NCBI RefSeq assembly: GCF_051603425.1
Contig: NZ_CP194411.1
Coordinates: 186,001 to 250,000, forward strand
Reading direction: 5' to 3'
From: Selenomonas sputigena_A
GTDB taxonomy: Bacteria; Bacillota; Negativicutes; Selenomonadales; Selenomonadaceae
Length of the DNA: 64,000 nucleotides
Shown here: piece after piece, positions 26,447 to 36,115 of the stretch
Numbering within the stretch: the stretch's first letter is position 1
Layout: the number at the start of each line of letters is the position of its first letter
Position numbers and translations under genes: made by a program
Notes under the pieces: model-generated
What the model saw: the letters and a program-made list of their open reading frames with translations, nothing else
What the model was told of the DNA's origin: nothing
Databases searched by the model: none

Positions 26447-27946
26447 TTACTTCATGGACTTCGTTTCGATGAATTTCTCATGGAAGGAAAGCGCTTCCTT
26501 GATGATGTGCGGTGTGTGTGCATGCTTGGTGGCCTCTACGGCTCTGTTGTAATAGTCAAGCAGCACCGGCTTGTAGTCGGGATGCACGCAGTTGTTGATG
26601 ATCTCCAAGGCGCGCGCCCTCGGTGCAAGACCGCGAAGATCCGCGACGCCCTGCTCCGTGATGATGACGTCGACATCGTGCTCCGTGTGGTCGATGTGCG
26701 AGCACATGGGAACGATGGACGAGATCGCGCCGTTCTTCGCAATCGAAGGCGTGTAGAAGATCGTCAGGAAAGCGTTTCTTGCGAAGTCGCCCGAGCCGCC
26801 GATGCCGTTCATCATCTTCGTGCCGGTGACGTGTGTGGAGTTCACGTTGCCGTAGATGTCGACTTCAAGCGCCGTGTTCATGGCGATGACGCCGAGACGA
26901 TGGACGACTTCCGGGCTGTTGGAGATTTCCTGCGGACGCAGCAAGAGGTACTTCTTGTACTTCGCAACGTCCTTGTAGAAGCGCTCCATGCCTGCCGGCG
27001 AGGGCGAGAACGCCGTGCCCGAGGCGAAGTTCAGCTTGCCCGCATCGATGAGGTCGAGCATGCCGTCCTGGATGACCTCGGTGTAGACCGTGAGGTCTGT
27101 GAGGTCGGAATCGACGAACCCTGCCATGACGGCGTTCGCGACGTTGCCGACACCCGACTGCAGCGGCAGCAGGTTCTTCGGCATACGGCCCGCCTTGATT
27201 TCCTCGTTGAGGAACTCGAGCGTGAAGTGCGACATCTTCTTCGAGTTCTCGTCGATCGGTGCAAGGTTGCGCGTGCCGTCCTTGATGTCGCACGGGACGA
27301 TGTACTTGATCTTGTCCGGCGTGCAGGGGATGAACGGCGTGCCGACGCGGTCGTCCGCCTTCACAATGGGGATGGGCAGACGGTTCGGCGGGTCGAGCGG
27401 CACATAGACGTCGTGCATGCCCTCGAGCTCCAGCGGCTGGGTCGTGTTGACTTCGACGATGACGACATCGGCCTGCTGCACATAGGAAGCAGCGTTGCCG
27501 AGCGATGTCGACGGGATGATGTTGCCTTCTTCTGTGATAGCGACAGCCTCAACAATGGCGAGGTCGAGGTTGCCGAGGTAGCCGACGCGTGCGAGCTGCG
27601 CGGATTCACTCAGATGGAGGTCGAGATAGTCAACAGAACCATCGTTGATCTCGCCCCTGAGGATGGCGTCCGTCTGATACGGCAGACGCCTCTTGATCCC
27701 ATGGACAGCGGCAAGCGTGTCGTCAAGCTCCGGTCCTGTGGAAGCACCCGTCCAGAGATCGATCGTGAAAGGCTCTTTCTTCATGCGCTCGGCCAGGGCA
27801 AGCGGGATGGCTTTCGGGTACGACGAAGCCGTGAAGCCGCTCATGCCGATGCTCATACCCGGCTTGATAAAGGCTGCCACTTCCTCCGCACTCACGATCC
27901 TCGCCTGCAGGTCTTTGTTGCGTACGCGATCCGAGATGTCAATCAT
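26447..27946 (-). CDS. scpC: Succinate/propionate CoA-transferase (acetyl-CoA hydrolase/transferase family)
   Basis: The 499-residue protein is a family I CoA-transferase of the Cat1/AarC type: N-terminal GMSIGMSGFTASSYPKAIP, GNLDLAIVEAVAI, the ALEVDIYGNVNSTHVTGTKM segment and the GGSGDFARNA glycine loop. In propionate producers it moves CoA from propionyl-CoA to succinate, closing the cycle; succinate:acetyl-CoA exchange is the main alternative. It is the first gene of the operon, with ribosome site AGGGAGG and a leader of about 220 nt. Confidence 0.9.
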   Translation of the reverse strand: MIDISDRVRNKDLQARIVSAEEVAAFIKPGMSIGMSGFTASSYPKAIPLALAERMKKEPFTIDLWTGASTGPELDDTLAAVHGIKRRLPYQTDAILRGEINDGSVDYLDLHLSESAQLARVGYLGNLDLAIVEAVAITEEGNIIPSTSLGNAASYVQQADVVIVEVNTTQPLELEGMHDVYVPLDPPNRLPIPIVKADDRVGTPFIPCTPDKIKYIVPCDIKDGTRNLAPIDENSKKMSHFTLEFLNEEIKAGRMPKNLLPLQSGVGNVANAVMAGFVDSDLTDLTVYTEVIQDGMLDLIDAGKLNFASGTAFSPSPAGMERFYKDVAKYKKYLLLRPQEISNSPEVVHRLGVIAMNTALEVDIYGNVNSTHVTGTKMMNGIGGSGDFARNAFLTIFYTPSIAKNGAISSIVPMCSHIDHTEHDVDVIITEQGVADLRGLAPRARALEIINNCVHPDYKPVLLDYYNRAVEATKHAHTPHIIKEALSFHEKFIETKSMK

Positions 27947-28176
27947 TCAATACATCCTCCCTCACAAGGCCGTCCGGCCCGTGTAATCTACGGAAACCGC
28001 CGCTTCCTGTACATTCGCTTCTGAATGTCCGGAAAGCCGGGCTTCCAGTGATGAATTGCCGCCGCATCCGATCTCGCCCGGCTGCCTGTTTGCGGACGAT
28101 AGCTTCCTGCTATCGCCTGCAAACAGGATAACTGAGGCTTATCATACTACTATGCGACAATTATATCCTAAGCTAA
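27947..28176 (-). promoter_or_regulatory. Long structured leader of the propionate operon
   Basis: Between the predicted start (about 28170) and the scpC ATG the RNA can form CCTGTTTGC..GCAAACAGG with an inner CGATAGC/GCTATCG stem (28088-28128), then GCCGGGC/GCCCGGC (28037-28083). I found no B12-box or other known riboswitch core, so the function is unknown. Confidence 0.55.
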
Positions 28177-28205
28177 AGAATACCACTTCAACGGTTTAGC
28201 GTCAA
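28177..28205 (-). promoter_or_regulatory. Promoter of the propionate operon
   Basis: -35 TTGACG (28200-28205), 17-bp spacer, -10 TATTCT (28177-28182). It lies immediately after the O-antigen-ligase-like stop codon. Confidence 0.7.
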
Positions 28206-28206
28206 G

Positions 28207-29553
28207 TCAATTTTCTGTCTCTTCCCCTTTATTTTCCGATGTTTCGCCGCTCTTGCGCGCCTTTTCGCGAAGCTCGCGGAGCTTTTGCCTCTTCCTCGCC
28301 GCCAGTTCATCCATGGCGATGATTTCGTCCTCCTCGTTGCCCGCAAAATCGGTCACGGCAGCAAGCGCCGCCAAAAGCCAGAGCAGCATGGAAGACGGGA
28401 TGTTGAAGAGCACGTCGTCCGTCAAGCCGTTCAAGGCGATGGAAAGGAACGCAAGGGCAAGCCCGAGCATGAATCCCTGACGGAAGCCTTCGCTGTCATG
28501 CACCTTCGAGAAGAACGCCAGCCCCATCGTGCCGAAGAAGAACCAAACGAAGGCCACGGCGCCGGCAATGCCGATTTCCGCCGCGTAATTCAGGTACATG
28601 TTGTGCGCGTGTACGATGAGGACAGGCGCACCCTGCAGGTAGAAATCATACGTCGGGTAGACCTTCCAGTAGGCGCCCCAGCCGATGCCGAAAAACGGAT
28701 GGTCGCCGATCATGGCCAGCGTGCTTTCCCAGAGCGCAAAGCGCATTTCCGTCGAAGTGTCGACCTTCGTGAACACGGAAGCCAATCGTTCAAAAAGCGT
28801 GGAATCAATAAGAAGCAGGCCGCCCGCTACAATGGCCACCCCCAGAAGTATACGCCAGTCGCGGAACGTGCCGTAAAGCACGAAGATGACGGCGATGACG
28901 AGAAACGCCATGCGCGCATACGTCATGGCAAGGCAGGCGGCCAGGAGCACGAGCGCCGCACCGAAAAAGATGCGCCGCTTCCTGTCTTTCATTTTCAGCA
29001 GGAAGGCGAATGCGAAGCACATGGCGATGTCGAGATAGCCCGCGAGGATGTTGGGATTCTCCCACGTTGAGAAAACGCGCTTCTTGAGATCGGGAAAGGC
29101 TTCGCCGTCCACCCATTTCATATCGCTCGTATCTATGCCGAAGGCAAATTGATAAAAGCCATAGAGCACAACAATCACACAGGAAAGGCCCAGCGCGTAG
29201 ACGATTTTCCGGATATCCTGCGGAGCTTGGACATTCTGCCCAATCAGAAGATATGTCAGAAGATAGACGCCCATGAGGTTGTAATAGTTATAGAAACTGA
29301 AGCCCCGATCCGGCGAAACGAAGATGGACACAGCGCCCAGGAGTGCAAAGAGCGCGGCCGGCACATCGTAAGGCAGCCGGCGGAAGTGCCGGCATTCCTT
29401 GTCGGCGATGAGCCGCGCCAGCCAGAAGATGACGCCGAGGAGAAGCGCCGCCGTCGCCAGAGGAGGCGAAAGGGCGATGAGGAAGGCTTCCAGCAGGATG
29501 GCATAATAAACGCCGCCCGCGAGATACGAGGATATGCTTTCGCGTGTCGTCAC
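28207..29553 (-). CDS. O-antigen ligase/Wzy-type membrane protein
   Basis: A 448-residue protein of about ten membrane segments. The signature is a large periplasmic loop between late helices, here MRFALWESTLAMIGDHPFFGIGWGAYW followed by HAHNMYLNYAAEIGIAG, which is the WaaL/Wzy_C (PF04932) hallmark. A charged cytoplasmic tail (DELAARKRQKLRELREKARK) closes it. Such proteins join O-antigen to lipid A-core or polymerise surface glycans; which of these cannot be read here. The start lies 1 base after the folC stop, so the two are co-transcribed. Confidence 0.8.
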   Translation of the reverse strand: MTTRESISSYLAGGVYYAILLEAFLIALSPPLATAALLLGVIFWLARLIADKECRHFRRLPYDVPAALFALLGAVSIFVSPDRGFSFYNYYNLMGVYLLTYLLIGQNVQAPQDIRKIVYALGLSCVIVVLYGFYQFAFGIDTSDMKWVDGEAFPDLKKRVFSTWENPNILAGYLDIAMCFAFAFLLKMKDRKRRIFFGAALVLLAACLAMTYARMAFLVIAVIFVLYGTFRDWRILLGVAIVAGGLLLIDSTLFERLASVFTKVDTSTEMRFALWESTLAMIGDHPFFGIGWGAYWKVYPTYDFYLQGAPVLIVHAHNMYLNYAAEIGIAGAVAFVWFFFGTMGLAFFSKVHDSEGFRQGFMLGLALAFLSIALNGLTDDVLFNIPSSMLLWLLAALAAVTDFAGNEEDEIIAMDELAARKRQKLRELREKARKSGETSENKGEETEN

Positions 29554-29554
29554 A

Positions 29555-30859
29555 TCATGTCCCCCTTTTCAACAGCATTTGGCGAATTTCGCCGATGAGG
29601 TAGAGCGAGCCCGCAACGCAGAGGATGCGCCTTTCATCCGTCAGTGCCAAGGCGCGCGCCAGCGCTTCCCCCGCATCGGGCACTATTTCAACCCTTGCGG
29701 CCAATTCCCGCGCACAGGCGCCAAGGATTTCAGGATCTCCCGCACGCTCGGATTCAGGCTGCGTGATGACGACAATATCGCCCTTGTGCAGCAGCGTGGC
29801 CAGCATGGTCTTGTAATCCTTGTCCCTCAATATGCCGAGGAGGAACACCCGCCCCTCGTCGGGGTAATACGTGTCGAGGCTGTCCTTGAGAGCCGCCGCA
29901 CCTGCGGGATTGTGCGCCCCGTCGACAAGCACCGTGCGCCCCGCCGCAGAAAAGCGTTCGAAGCGCCCCGGCCACCTCGTATCCGCCAGCCCCGCCGCAA
30001 TCGTTTCCTGCACGATCGACGGGTTCGACGAACGCAGAAGCTCCGCCGCCATGACGGCGAGCGCTGCGTTCGCGATCTGACAGCTGCCGGCGAGAGAAAG
30101 CGAATAGCGAGCCTCGCGTATGCCGAGAAGCGCAGAGGAAAAATCCATGCGCTGTCCTTCTGCGTCATGTCCCGCAGCTTTCGCCGAAAAATCCTCGCCC
30201 AAAACGAAGATGTCGGCGCCCTTTTCCTCGGCTGTCCGCTGCAAGACGGCGAGCGGCGCCCCTGCCGCCGCCGTCACAACGGGCACGCCGTCCTTGATGA
30301 TGCCCGCCTTGTGCTCGGCAACACCCTCAAGCGTGCCGCCGCAGCGGTCGGCATGCTCGAGCGCCACATTCGTGATGACAGAGACCTCGGGCGTGATGAC
30401 ATTCGTCGAATCCAAAAGACCGCCAAGACCGACCTCGATCACGGCATAATCCACCTTCTTCTCGGCAAAGTAGAGAAACGCCGCCGCCGTCATCACCTCG
30501 AACTCGGTCGGCTGCTCCTCCCCTTCGGCAAGCATCTTTTCCGCAGCTGCGGCAGCAGAAGAAATCACTGCCGCGAAATCCGCCTCGCTGATGGGCACGC
30601 CGTCGATTCCCATGCGTTCTGTATACGAGGTGAGATGCGGCGAGATGTAAAGCCCTGTCCTGCGATGCGCTTTGCTGAGGATCGAGGCCGTCATAGCCGC
30701 AACGGAGCCCTTGCCGTTTGTTCCCGTAACATGCACCGTCCCATAGCGGGATTCGGGATGGCCGAGAAGCGCGACGAGACGCTCGATGCGGGAAAGGCCG
30801 AGCTTCGAGCCGAAGACATTGAGCCCCTCCAGATATTGCAGGCTTTCCTTGTAATCCAT
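29555..30859 (-). CDS. folC: Folylpolyglutamate/dihydrofolate synthase
   Basis: FolC adds glutamate to dihydropteroate and/or folates using ATP. I use ATG 30857-30859 (MDYKESLQYLEGLNVFGSK); the longer frame upstream lies inside valS and is low-complexity. The 434 residues include the P-loop GTNGKGSVAAM, the SPHLTSYTERM substrate loop, EVGLGGLLDSTN and DGAHNPAGA, all standard for the Mur-ligase-like family. It lies 14 bases after valS. Confidence 0.92.
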   Translation of the reverse strand: MDYKESLQYLEGLNVFGSKLGLSRIERLVALLGHPESRYGTVHVTGTNGKGSVAAMTASILSKAHRRTGLYISPHLTSYTERMGIDGVPISEADFAAVISSAAAAAEKMLAEGEEQPTEFEVMTAAAFLYFAEKKVDYAVIEVGLGGLLDSTNVITPEVSVITNVALEHADRCGGTLEGVAEHKAGIIKDGVPVVTAAAGAPLAVLQRTAEEKGADIFVLGEDFSAKAAGHDAEGQRMDFSSALLGIREARYSLSLAGSCQIANAALAVMAAELLRSSNPSIVQETIAAGLADTRWPGRFERFSAAGRTVLVDGAHNPAGAAALKDSLDTYYPDEGRVFLLGILRDKDYKTMLATLLHKGDIVVITQPESERAGDPEILGACARELAARVEIVPDAGEALARALALTDERRILCVAGSLYLIGEIRQMLLKRGT

Positions 30860-30872
30860 TTCCCCACCTTCC

Positions 30873-33533
30873 TCAAATCTTCGCAAGGTAGGACAAGCGT
30901 TCTTCGACGGCCTTCTTCTTTTCCCGCGCCGCTTCGAGCTTCTCGCGCTCCTTTTCCACGACGGCAGGCGGCGCCTTCTTGACGAATCCTTCGTTCGCGA
31001 GTTTGCCGCCCAGACGCTTCTCCTCGCCGACAAGATTCGCCAGCTCCTTTTCGAGACGCGCCTTCTCCTTCTCGACATCGATGAGGCCCTTCAACGGCAG
31101 ATAGACCTCGACCCCGGCGACAACGGAAACCATGGCATTCTCCGGCTTCGCCGCCCCGTCCGCAAGGATCGTCACCGGCTCCGCCGCAGCGAGCGCGGCG
31201 AGATACGCCGCATGTTTCCCGAAGACAGCGGAAAGCGCGGCATCGGCGAAGTGCAGGATGACCTCGCTCTTCTTGCCCGGCGCAGCGCCGACTTCAGCGC
31301 GCATATTGCGGATGCGCACGATCGTTTCCATGATGACCGCCATGCTCTTTTCCGCCGCCTCGTCGAAAAGGGCGGCGTCCGCTTCCGGCCACGGCGCGAC
31401 CATGATGCTCCTGCCCTCATGTGGCACGCGCTGCCAGATTTCCTCCGTGAGGAACGGCATGAAGGGATGCAGCAGGCGCAGCGTGCGCTCCAGTACGTAT
31501 GAGAGGACGTATTCTGCCGTCTTCTTCGAGCGCTCGCCCTTTGCGTCTTTGTCATAGAGCCGCGCTTTCACAAGCTCGATGTACCAGTCGCAGAACTCGC
31601 TCCAAATGAACTCATAGATCATACGCGCAGCCTCGCCCAGCTCGAACTTCTCAAGGTTCTGCGTCACACCCTCCGCCGTCTTTTGGCAGCGCGACAGGAT
31701 CCAGCGGTCGGCCAGCGTATAGTCCGCCTCTTCCGGACGGAATCCGGCATCAAAGTCCTCGAGATTCATGAGCATGAAGCGCGAGGCATTCCAGAGCTTG
31801 TTCGCGAAATTGCGCGCCGCCTCGACGCGCTCCCAGTAGAAGCGCATGTCGTTGCCCGGCGTATTGCCCGTGATCAGCATGAAGCGCAGCGTGTCCGCGC
31901 CGTACTTGTCAATGACTTCGACGGGGTCGATGCCGTTGCCGAGCGACTTCGACATCTTGCGCCCCTCGCTGTCGCGCACGAGTCCGTGGATGAAGACGTG
32001 GCGGAACGGGATGTCCTTGCCGAACTCCAAGCCCATCATGACCATGCGCGCAACCCAGAAGAAGATGATGTCGTAACCCGTCACGAGCACGCTCGTCGGG
32101 TAGAACTTTTGAAGCTCGGGCGTCTCCTCGGGCCAGCCCATCGTCTCGAAAGGCCAAAGCCCCGAGCTGAACCAGGTATCGAGCACATCCTCGTCCTGAT
32201 GAATGTGATGTCCGCCGCACTTGGGGCAAGCCTCGACATCCTCGCGCGAGACGATCGTCTCCTTGCAGTCCTCGCAGTACCAAGCCGGGATGCGATGCCC
32301 CCACCAAAGCTGGCGTGAGATGCACCAGTCGCGGATATTTTCGAGCCAGTTCACATAGATCTTCGTGAAGCGCTCGGGCACGAACTTGATCCTTCCATCC
32401 TGCACCGCCTCGATCGCAGGCTTCGCCAGGCTCTCCATCTTCACGAACCACTGCTTGGAAACGAGCGGCTCGACCGTCGTATGGCAGCGCGAACAATGAC
32501 CGACGGCATGCTCATGCGCCTCGGTGCGAACGAGCACGCCCGTTTCTTCGAGATCCTTGACGAGCATCTTGCGGCACTCGTAGCGGTCAAGTCCCGCGTA
32601 CTTGCCGAGGTCTTCCGACATCGTGCCGTCGTTCTCTATGACGCGCACCTGCGGCAGATCGTGGCGCAGGCCCATCTCGAAGTCGTTCGGGTCGTGCGCC
32701 GGCGTGACCTTGACCGCGCCCGTACCGAAGGCGGGATCGACGTATTCATCGGCAAAGATGGGAATGGGGCGGTTGACGATGGGCAGGATGACATTCTTGC
32801 CGACGAGATCCTTGTAGCGTACATCATCGGGATGCACGGCGATGCCCGTATCGCCGAACATCGTCTCGGGACGCGTCGTCGCGATCTCGACATAGCCTGT
32901 GCCGTCCTCGAACGCATAGCGCAGATGCCAGAGATGCCCCGCCTCCGTCTCGTGCTCGACCTCGATGTCCGAAAGCGCCGTATTGCACGAGGGGCACCAG
33001 TTCGTGATGCGCGTGCCCTGATAGATCAAGCCCTTCTCGTAGAGGCTCACGAAAACCTCGCGCACGGCGTGCGAACATCCCTCGTCCATCGTGAAGCGCT
33101 CGCGCGCCCAGTCGCACGAAGAGCCGAGCGTCCGGAGCTGGTACATGATGCGGCTGCCGTACTCTTCCTTCCACTGCCAGACACGCTCCGTGAACTTCTC
33201 ACGCCCGAGTTCGTAGCGGTTCGTTCCCTCTTCGCGGAGCGCCGCCTCCACCTTCGCCTGCGTCGCAATGCCTGCATGGTCGCAGCCCGGCATCCAGAGC
33301 GTATTGTACCCCTGCATACGGCGCCAGCGAATCAGGATGTCCTGCAGAGTATTGTCGAGCGCATGTCCCATGTGCAGCTGCCCCGTCACATTCGGCGGCG
33401 GAATCACGATGGAAAACGGCTCTTTCTTCTCGTCCGGCTCGGCATGGAAAAGATCATTCTCCTCCCAATACTCATACCATTTCTTTTCAAAGGACTGCGG
33501 CTCATAAACCTTTGGGATATTATCATTTGCCAT
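30873..33533 (-). CDS. valS: Valyl-tRNA synthetase
   Basis: It charges tRNA-Val, with editing of threonine. I use ATG 33531-33533 (MANDNIPKVYEPQ) behind AGGAGG; the longer frame continues into the T-box leader. The 886 residues show HMGH (54-57), the editing domain (TTRPETMFGDTGIAVHPDD), the KMSKSLGNG loop, the anticodon-binding helices and a C-terminal coiled-coil arm (LEKELANLVGEEKRLGGKLA) typical of ValRS. It is controlled by the upstream T-box and begins the valS-folC-ligase operon. Confidence 0.97.
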   Translation of the reverse strand: MANDNIPKVYEPQSFEKKWYEYWEENDLFHAEPDEKKEPFSIVIPPPNVTGQLHMGHALDNTLQDILIRWRRMQGYNTLWMPGCDHAGIATQAKVEAALREEGTNRYELGREKFTERVWQWKEEYGSRIMYQLRTLGSSCDWARERFTMDEGCSHAVREVFVSLYEKGLIYQGTRITNWCPSCNTALSDIEVEHETEAGHLWHLRYAFEDGTGYVEIATTRPETMFGDTGIAVHPDDVRYKDLVGKNVILPIVNRPIPIFADEYVDPAFGTGAVKVTPAHDPNDFEMGLRHDLPQVRVIENDGTMSEDLGKYAGLDRYECRKMLVKDLEETGVLVRTEAHEHAVGHCSRCHTTVEPLVSKQWFVKMESLAKPAIEAVQDGRIKFVPERFTKIYVNWLENIRDWCISRQLWWGHRIPAWYCEDCKETIVSREDVEACPKCGGHHIHQDEDVLDTWFSSGLWPFETMGWPEETPELQKFYPTSVLVTGYDIIFFWVARMVMMGLEFGKDIPFRHVFIHGLVRDSEGRKMSKSLGNGIDPVEVIDKYGADTLRFMLITGNTPGNDMRFYWERVEAARNFANKLWNASRFMLMNLEDFDAGFRPEEADYTLADRWILSRCQKTAEGVTQNLEKFELGEAARMIYEFIWSEFCDWYIELVKARLYDKDAKGERSKKTAEYVLSYVLERTLRLLHPFMPFLTEEIWQRVPHEGRSIMVAPWPEADAALFDEAAEKSMAVIMETIVRIRNMRAEVGAAPGKKSEVILHFADAALSAVFGKHAAYLAALAAAEPVTILADGAAKPENAMVSVVAGVEVYLPLKGLIDVEKEKARLEKELANLVGEEKRLGGKLANEGFVKKAPPAVVEKEREKLEAAREKKKAVEERLSYLAKI

Positions 33534-33574
33534 GAAATAGACCTCCTGGATGAAGCAGACAAAAACTCGTCTTT

Positions 33575-33895
33575 CAAAACCGGCGCAAAGCGCACAGCCA
33601 TAAAGCCGTTGTCCGCAAACAAATAAAGCCCTCCCGTCCGAAAGGACGGAAGAGCCATCTTCCGTGATACCACCTATCTTCCCGCGAGGAGCAAAACGCC
33701 GCCCCACGGCTCAAAGGCATAACGCCGCCGCCGCGCCCGCGCCTACGCACACGATGACGCAAAACGCCATACAAGCTTCAGCACGAAAGCTCCGAAGCGA
33801 CCTTCCGCTGCCCGGCACAGGGATTCTCAGCCGCCATCCCCTCTCTGAAGCGCCCCTTGCAGCGTACTCCTCTTCCTCATCGCCTTTGTCCGTCA
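33575..33895 (-). ncRNA. T-box leader of valS
   Basis: The minus strand shows stem I features (GATGAGGAAGAGGAGTA, AGAGAGGGGATGG), a probable Val specifier GTC at 33799-33801 in AAGGTCGCTTCGGAGC, and the T-box AGGTGGTATCACG (33663-33675). This is followed by the competing terminator (stem 33628-33654, then TTTATTT). Uncharged tRNA-Val should stabilise the antiterminator and allow valS transcription. Confidence 0.9.
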
Positions 33896-33897
33896 AA

Positions 33898-33926
33898 AGG
33901 ATACCATAAGAATGACGTTTTGGCAA
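33898..33926 (-). promoter_or_regulatory. Promoter of the valS T-box leader
   Basis: -35 TTGCCA (33921-33926), 17-bp spacer, -10 TATCCT (33898-33903). Confidence 0.7.
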
Positions 33927-34037
33927 GATGGAATGAAGCGCACGTATAGAGAGCATGTATCACCGTTTGTGCAGATGCCAATTTCGCTGCTTTGTCCCAA
34001 AAGGCGGCTTGCCCTATCACCAAGTTTTTCCGTTTTC

Positions 34038-35411
34038 TTATTCTTCGCGAATGACGGGCGGCTGCCACGTATCCAATGCAGCCATATCCGGCACATAGAT
34101 TCGCATGAACAGATGAAACTCCCCATCAGAAACAGGCAACCAGTTGGCGATGTTCTCCGGCGCTTTCTTCGACAGGACAATATCCAGTGTGCCATCCTCG
34201 TTCAACTCGAACGCGGAGCGGTCGTTGATGCAGTAGCGCTTGATTGGATTGTCGATGAGAAAGTCATCCTCACCGTATGCCGTCACGGACCAGAAGCCGC
34301 CTTCCCGTGTGGGCGGCAAGGATGCAAAGTGGAGCGTATATGTCTTTTCTCCGCTCAGCGCCGCGCCTTTTTCGTCCACTGCGGTCTTGGGATAGATCGC
34401 TACATCCACCGTGTTGGCTCCCAATCCCACCAGCGCCACCATAGCGCGGTAGGTGTATTCTGTCCCAAAATCACCGATCGGCTTGCCGTAATATCTCCAC
34501 TGGCCGAGCTTCTGTGCATACTTTCCGCTGTTGGCAGAAAGCGTGGCAGGAAGTTTTTGAAGCATCTGCCTCCAGCGCCCGGCAGCTTCCTCGCCCAAGA
34601 GTGCGGCATCGAATGTCATACCGGGTCCTACGTTGATGGCAGAAAGTTTTTTCAGCAGTTTCCCATCAGCATCAGCGGGCGGATTGAGCTGCATCAGAGT
34701 GTTTGCAGTATTGAAAAATTCGCCCGGCGTCATGGAAAGAACCTTGTTTACCGGAACAAAGTCATTTTCCTTCGCATACGTTCCTTCCGGCGCAGTATAT
34801 GTCCCCTCCTGCCCATAGGCAGAGAGCGGAAGAAGCTGCATTTGGTCCTGAATGGCATAAACATGGGGGAGATCCTCGTCCCCGGACAGCACAACACGGG
34901 CGATCGACCACACCGTTGCGGTAGGCACGTTCACGCGCGTCACCCCTTCAGGCAGTTCGCCCTCCCAACTGGGAAGCGCAATCGCATATACGCCCGCCTT
35001 GTCCAGCACGGCAGCAGTGTTCGTCCATGCGTCCAGAATCTGCACGTTACAGAAACGATCCGTTTCCGGCAGAACGTAGATCATGGGTTCTGCACGGACG
35101 TCGAGCCATGCCTGTGAATAGACGGTATCGACGTTCGGCGTCACAACGGTGCGAAAAGACGCGTCCGCCAGCTTTTTTGCATGGTTGAACTGATTGACAG
35201 GCGCACGACTCGGCATGGTTCCGTCCGTATTCGTTGATAATGTTTTGGTTGCGTCGGTGAGTACCAGCGGAAACGCATAGATGTATGCCTCGCTGACCGT
35301 TTCCCAAACAGCCTCTGCATCCGACTGCGTTTTTTCAGCAGAACAGTTGGAAAAAAGTCCGCATGACAGCAGCGTGAGCACCGACAGAAGCATTCCAAAT
35401 ATCTTTTTCAT
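34038..35411 (-). CDS. DUF1254/DUF1214 lipoprotein
   Basis: I start at ATG 35409-35411 (MKKIFGMLLSVLTLLSCGLF); the longer frame upstream overlaps the next gene. The signal contains a lipobox LLSC, so it is probably anchored as a lipoprotein. The 457-residue protein has an N-terminal DUF1254 region (YIYAFPLVLTD, PNVDTVYSQAWLDVRAEPMIYVLP) and a C-terminal DUF1214 region (GGFWSVTAYGEDDFLIDNPIKRYCINDRS, LPVSDGEFHLFMRIY). The family is widespread and uncharacterised. It is 28 bases downstream of another secreted-protein gene and has a low-Cys mature part. Confidence 0.85.
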   Translation of the reverse strand: MKKIFGMLLSVLTLLSCGLFSNCSAEKTQSDAEAVWETVSEAYIYAFPLVLTDATKTLSTNTDGTMPSRAPVNQFNHAKKLADASFRTVVTPNVDTVYSQAWLDVRAEPMIYVLPETDRFCNVQILDAWTNTAAVLDKAGVYAIALPSWEGELPEGVTRVNVPTATVWSIARVVLSGDEDLPHVYAIQDQMQLLPLSAYGQEGTYTAPEGTYAKENDFVPVNKVLSMTPGEFFNTANTLMQLNPPADADGKLLKKLSAINVGPGMTFDAALLGEEAAGRWRQMLQKLPATLSANSGKYAQKLGQWRYYGKPIGDFGTEYTYRAMVALVGLGANTVDVAIYPKTAVDEKGAALSGEKTYTLHFASLPPTREGGFWSVTAYGEDDFLIDNPIKRYCINDRSAFELNEDGTLDIVLSKKAPENIANWLPVSDGEFHLFMRIYVPDMAALDTWQPPVIREE

Positions 35412-35439
35412 TTTGTTTTCCTGCCTATCCTTTTTTATT

Positions 35440-35949
35440 TCAGCGGTAATAGCCGATGCCGATCCGCACGATCTTGCCGTCTTCCAGCACAAAGACGAGC
35501 TTCTGCCCGTTTTGGCTTTGATACCAATAGTACTTGTCGTCGTACCAGGCCGGGGCGCCGTACGTCTTCTCGACTGCTGCCGCTTCCATATCGACATGCA
35601 GTCCGTCAGGCGTATTGAAACCGTTATCCGCCGTAACGACAATGCGGTCGACCAGTCCGATGCCCTCAGAGCCCCCGCCCGCAAAGCAGATGCGCACCGT
35701 CTCGCCGTATTCCCATTCCGTAATAAAACTGCCGTCGCCCTTGTCGTAACGCTTCTGCTTGTCCGGCTTGCCATAGATGCCGCTCACGCGCCCGGGCAGG
35801 GCGCCGAGCTGAATGCCGCCGAGAGCGATGCGTTTCGCATCCAGCGGTTTTACGCCATCATTCGTCTTATAATTTGCCGCATGGCAAAACGACGTAAAGG
35901 CGATGCATACGGCGAAGAAAACGGCAAGGCTATGCAGAAAGTTTTTCAT
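35440..35949 (-). CDS. Secreted protein of unknown function (169 aa)
   Basis: ATG 35947-35949 (MKNFLHSLAVFFAVCIAFTS) lies 6 bases from AGGAGAGG; an ATG two codons earlier is too close to that site. A signal peptide ends near CHAANY. The mature part is about 145 residues, rich in Gly, Tyr and Asp, with GRVSGIYGKPDKQKRYD and YGAPAWYDDKYYWYQS, the latter suggesting a beta-rich, SmpA/OmlA-like small domain; I cannot assign it firmly. It lies just upstream of the DUF1254 lipoprotein and is probably co-transcribed. Confidence 0.75.
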   Translation of the reverse strand: MKNFLHSLAVFFAVCIAFTSFCHAANYKTNDGVKPLDAKRIALGGIQLGALPGRVSGIYGKPDKQKRYDKGDGSFITEWEYGETVRICFAGGGSEGIGLVDRIVVTADNGFNTPDGLHVDMEAAAVEKTYGAPAWYDDKYYWYQSQNGQKLVFVLEDGKIVRIGIGYYR

Positions 35950-36115
35950 GGACATCCTCTCCTTGATGCGGCATAAATCCATCCTCTGGAACTTTTCCAT
36001 TTTTAATCATATCATAGTATCGTTTTTTCCCGGCTCTTTCTTCAACGGTACAAAAAAGAGCCGCGGCTGCATCTTTTTCAGTAGTCCGCGTTCCTTCTCA
36101 GATGGCATCTCTGCC

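Noticed and set aside
24667..26472. 601-codon plus-strand frame opposite the mutase large subunit
   Set aside because: It is the antisense of a well-conserved gene in GC-rich DNA with strong third-position bias; the product has no recognisable motif.
27947..28170. Cobalamin riboswitch before the propionate operon
   Set aside because: I could not find the B12-box core or the expected junction; only generic stems are visible.
33711..33956. 81-codon minus-strand frame upstream of valS
   Set aside because: It is part of the T-box leader, whose RNA motifs account for the sequence.
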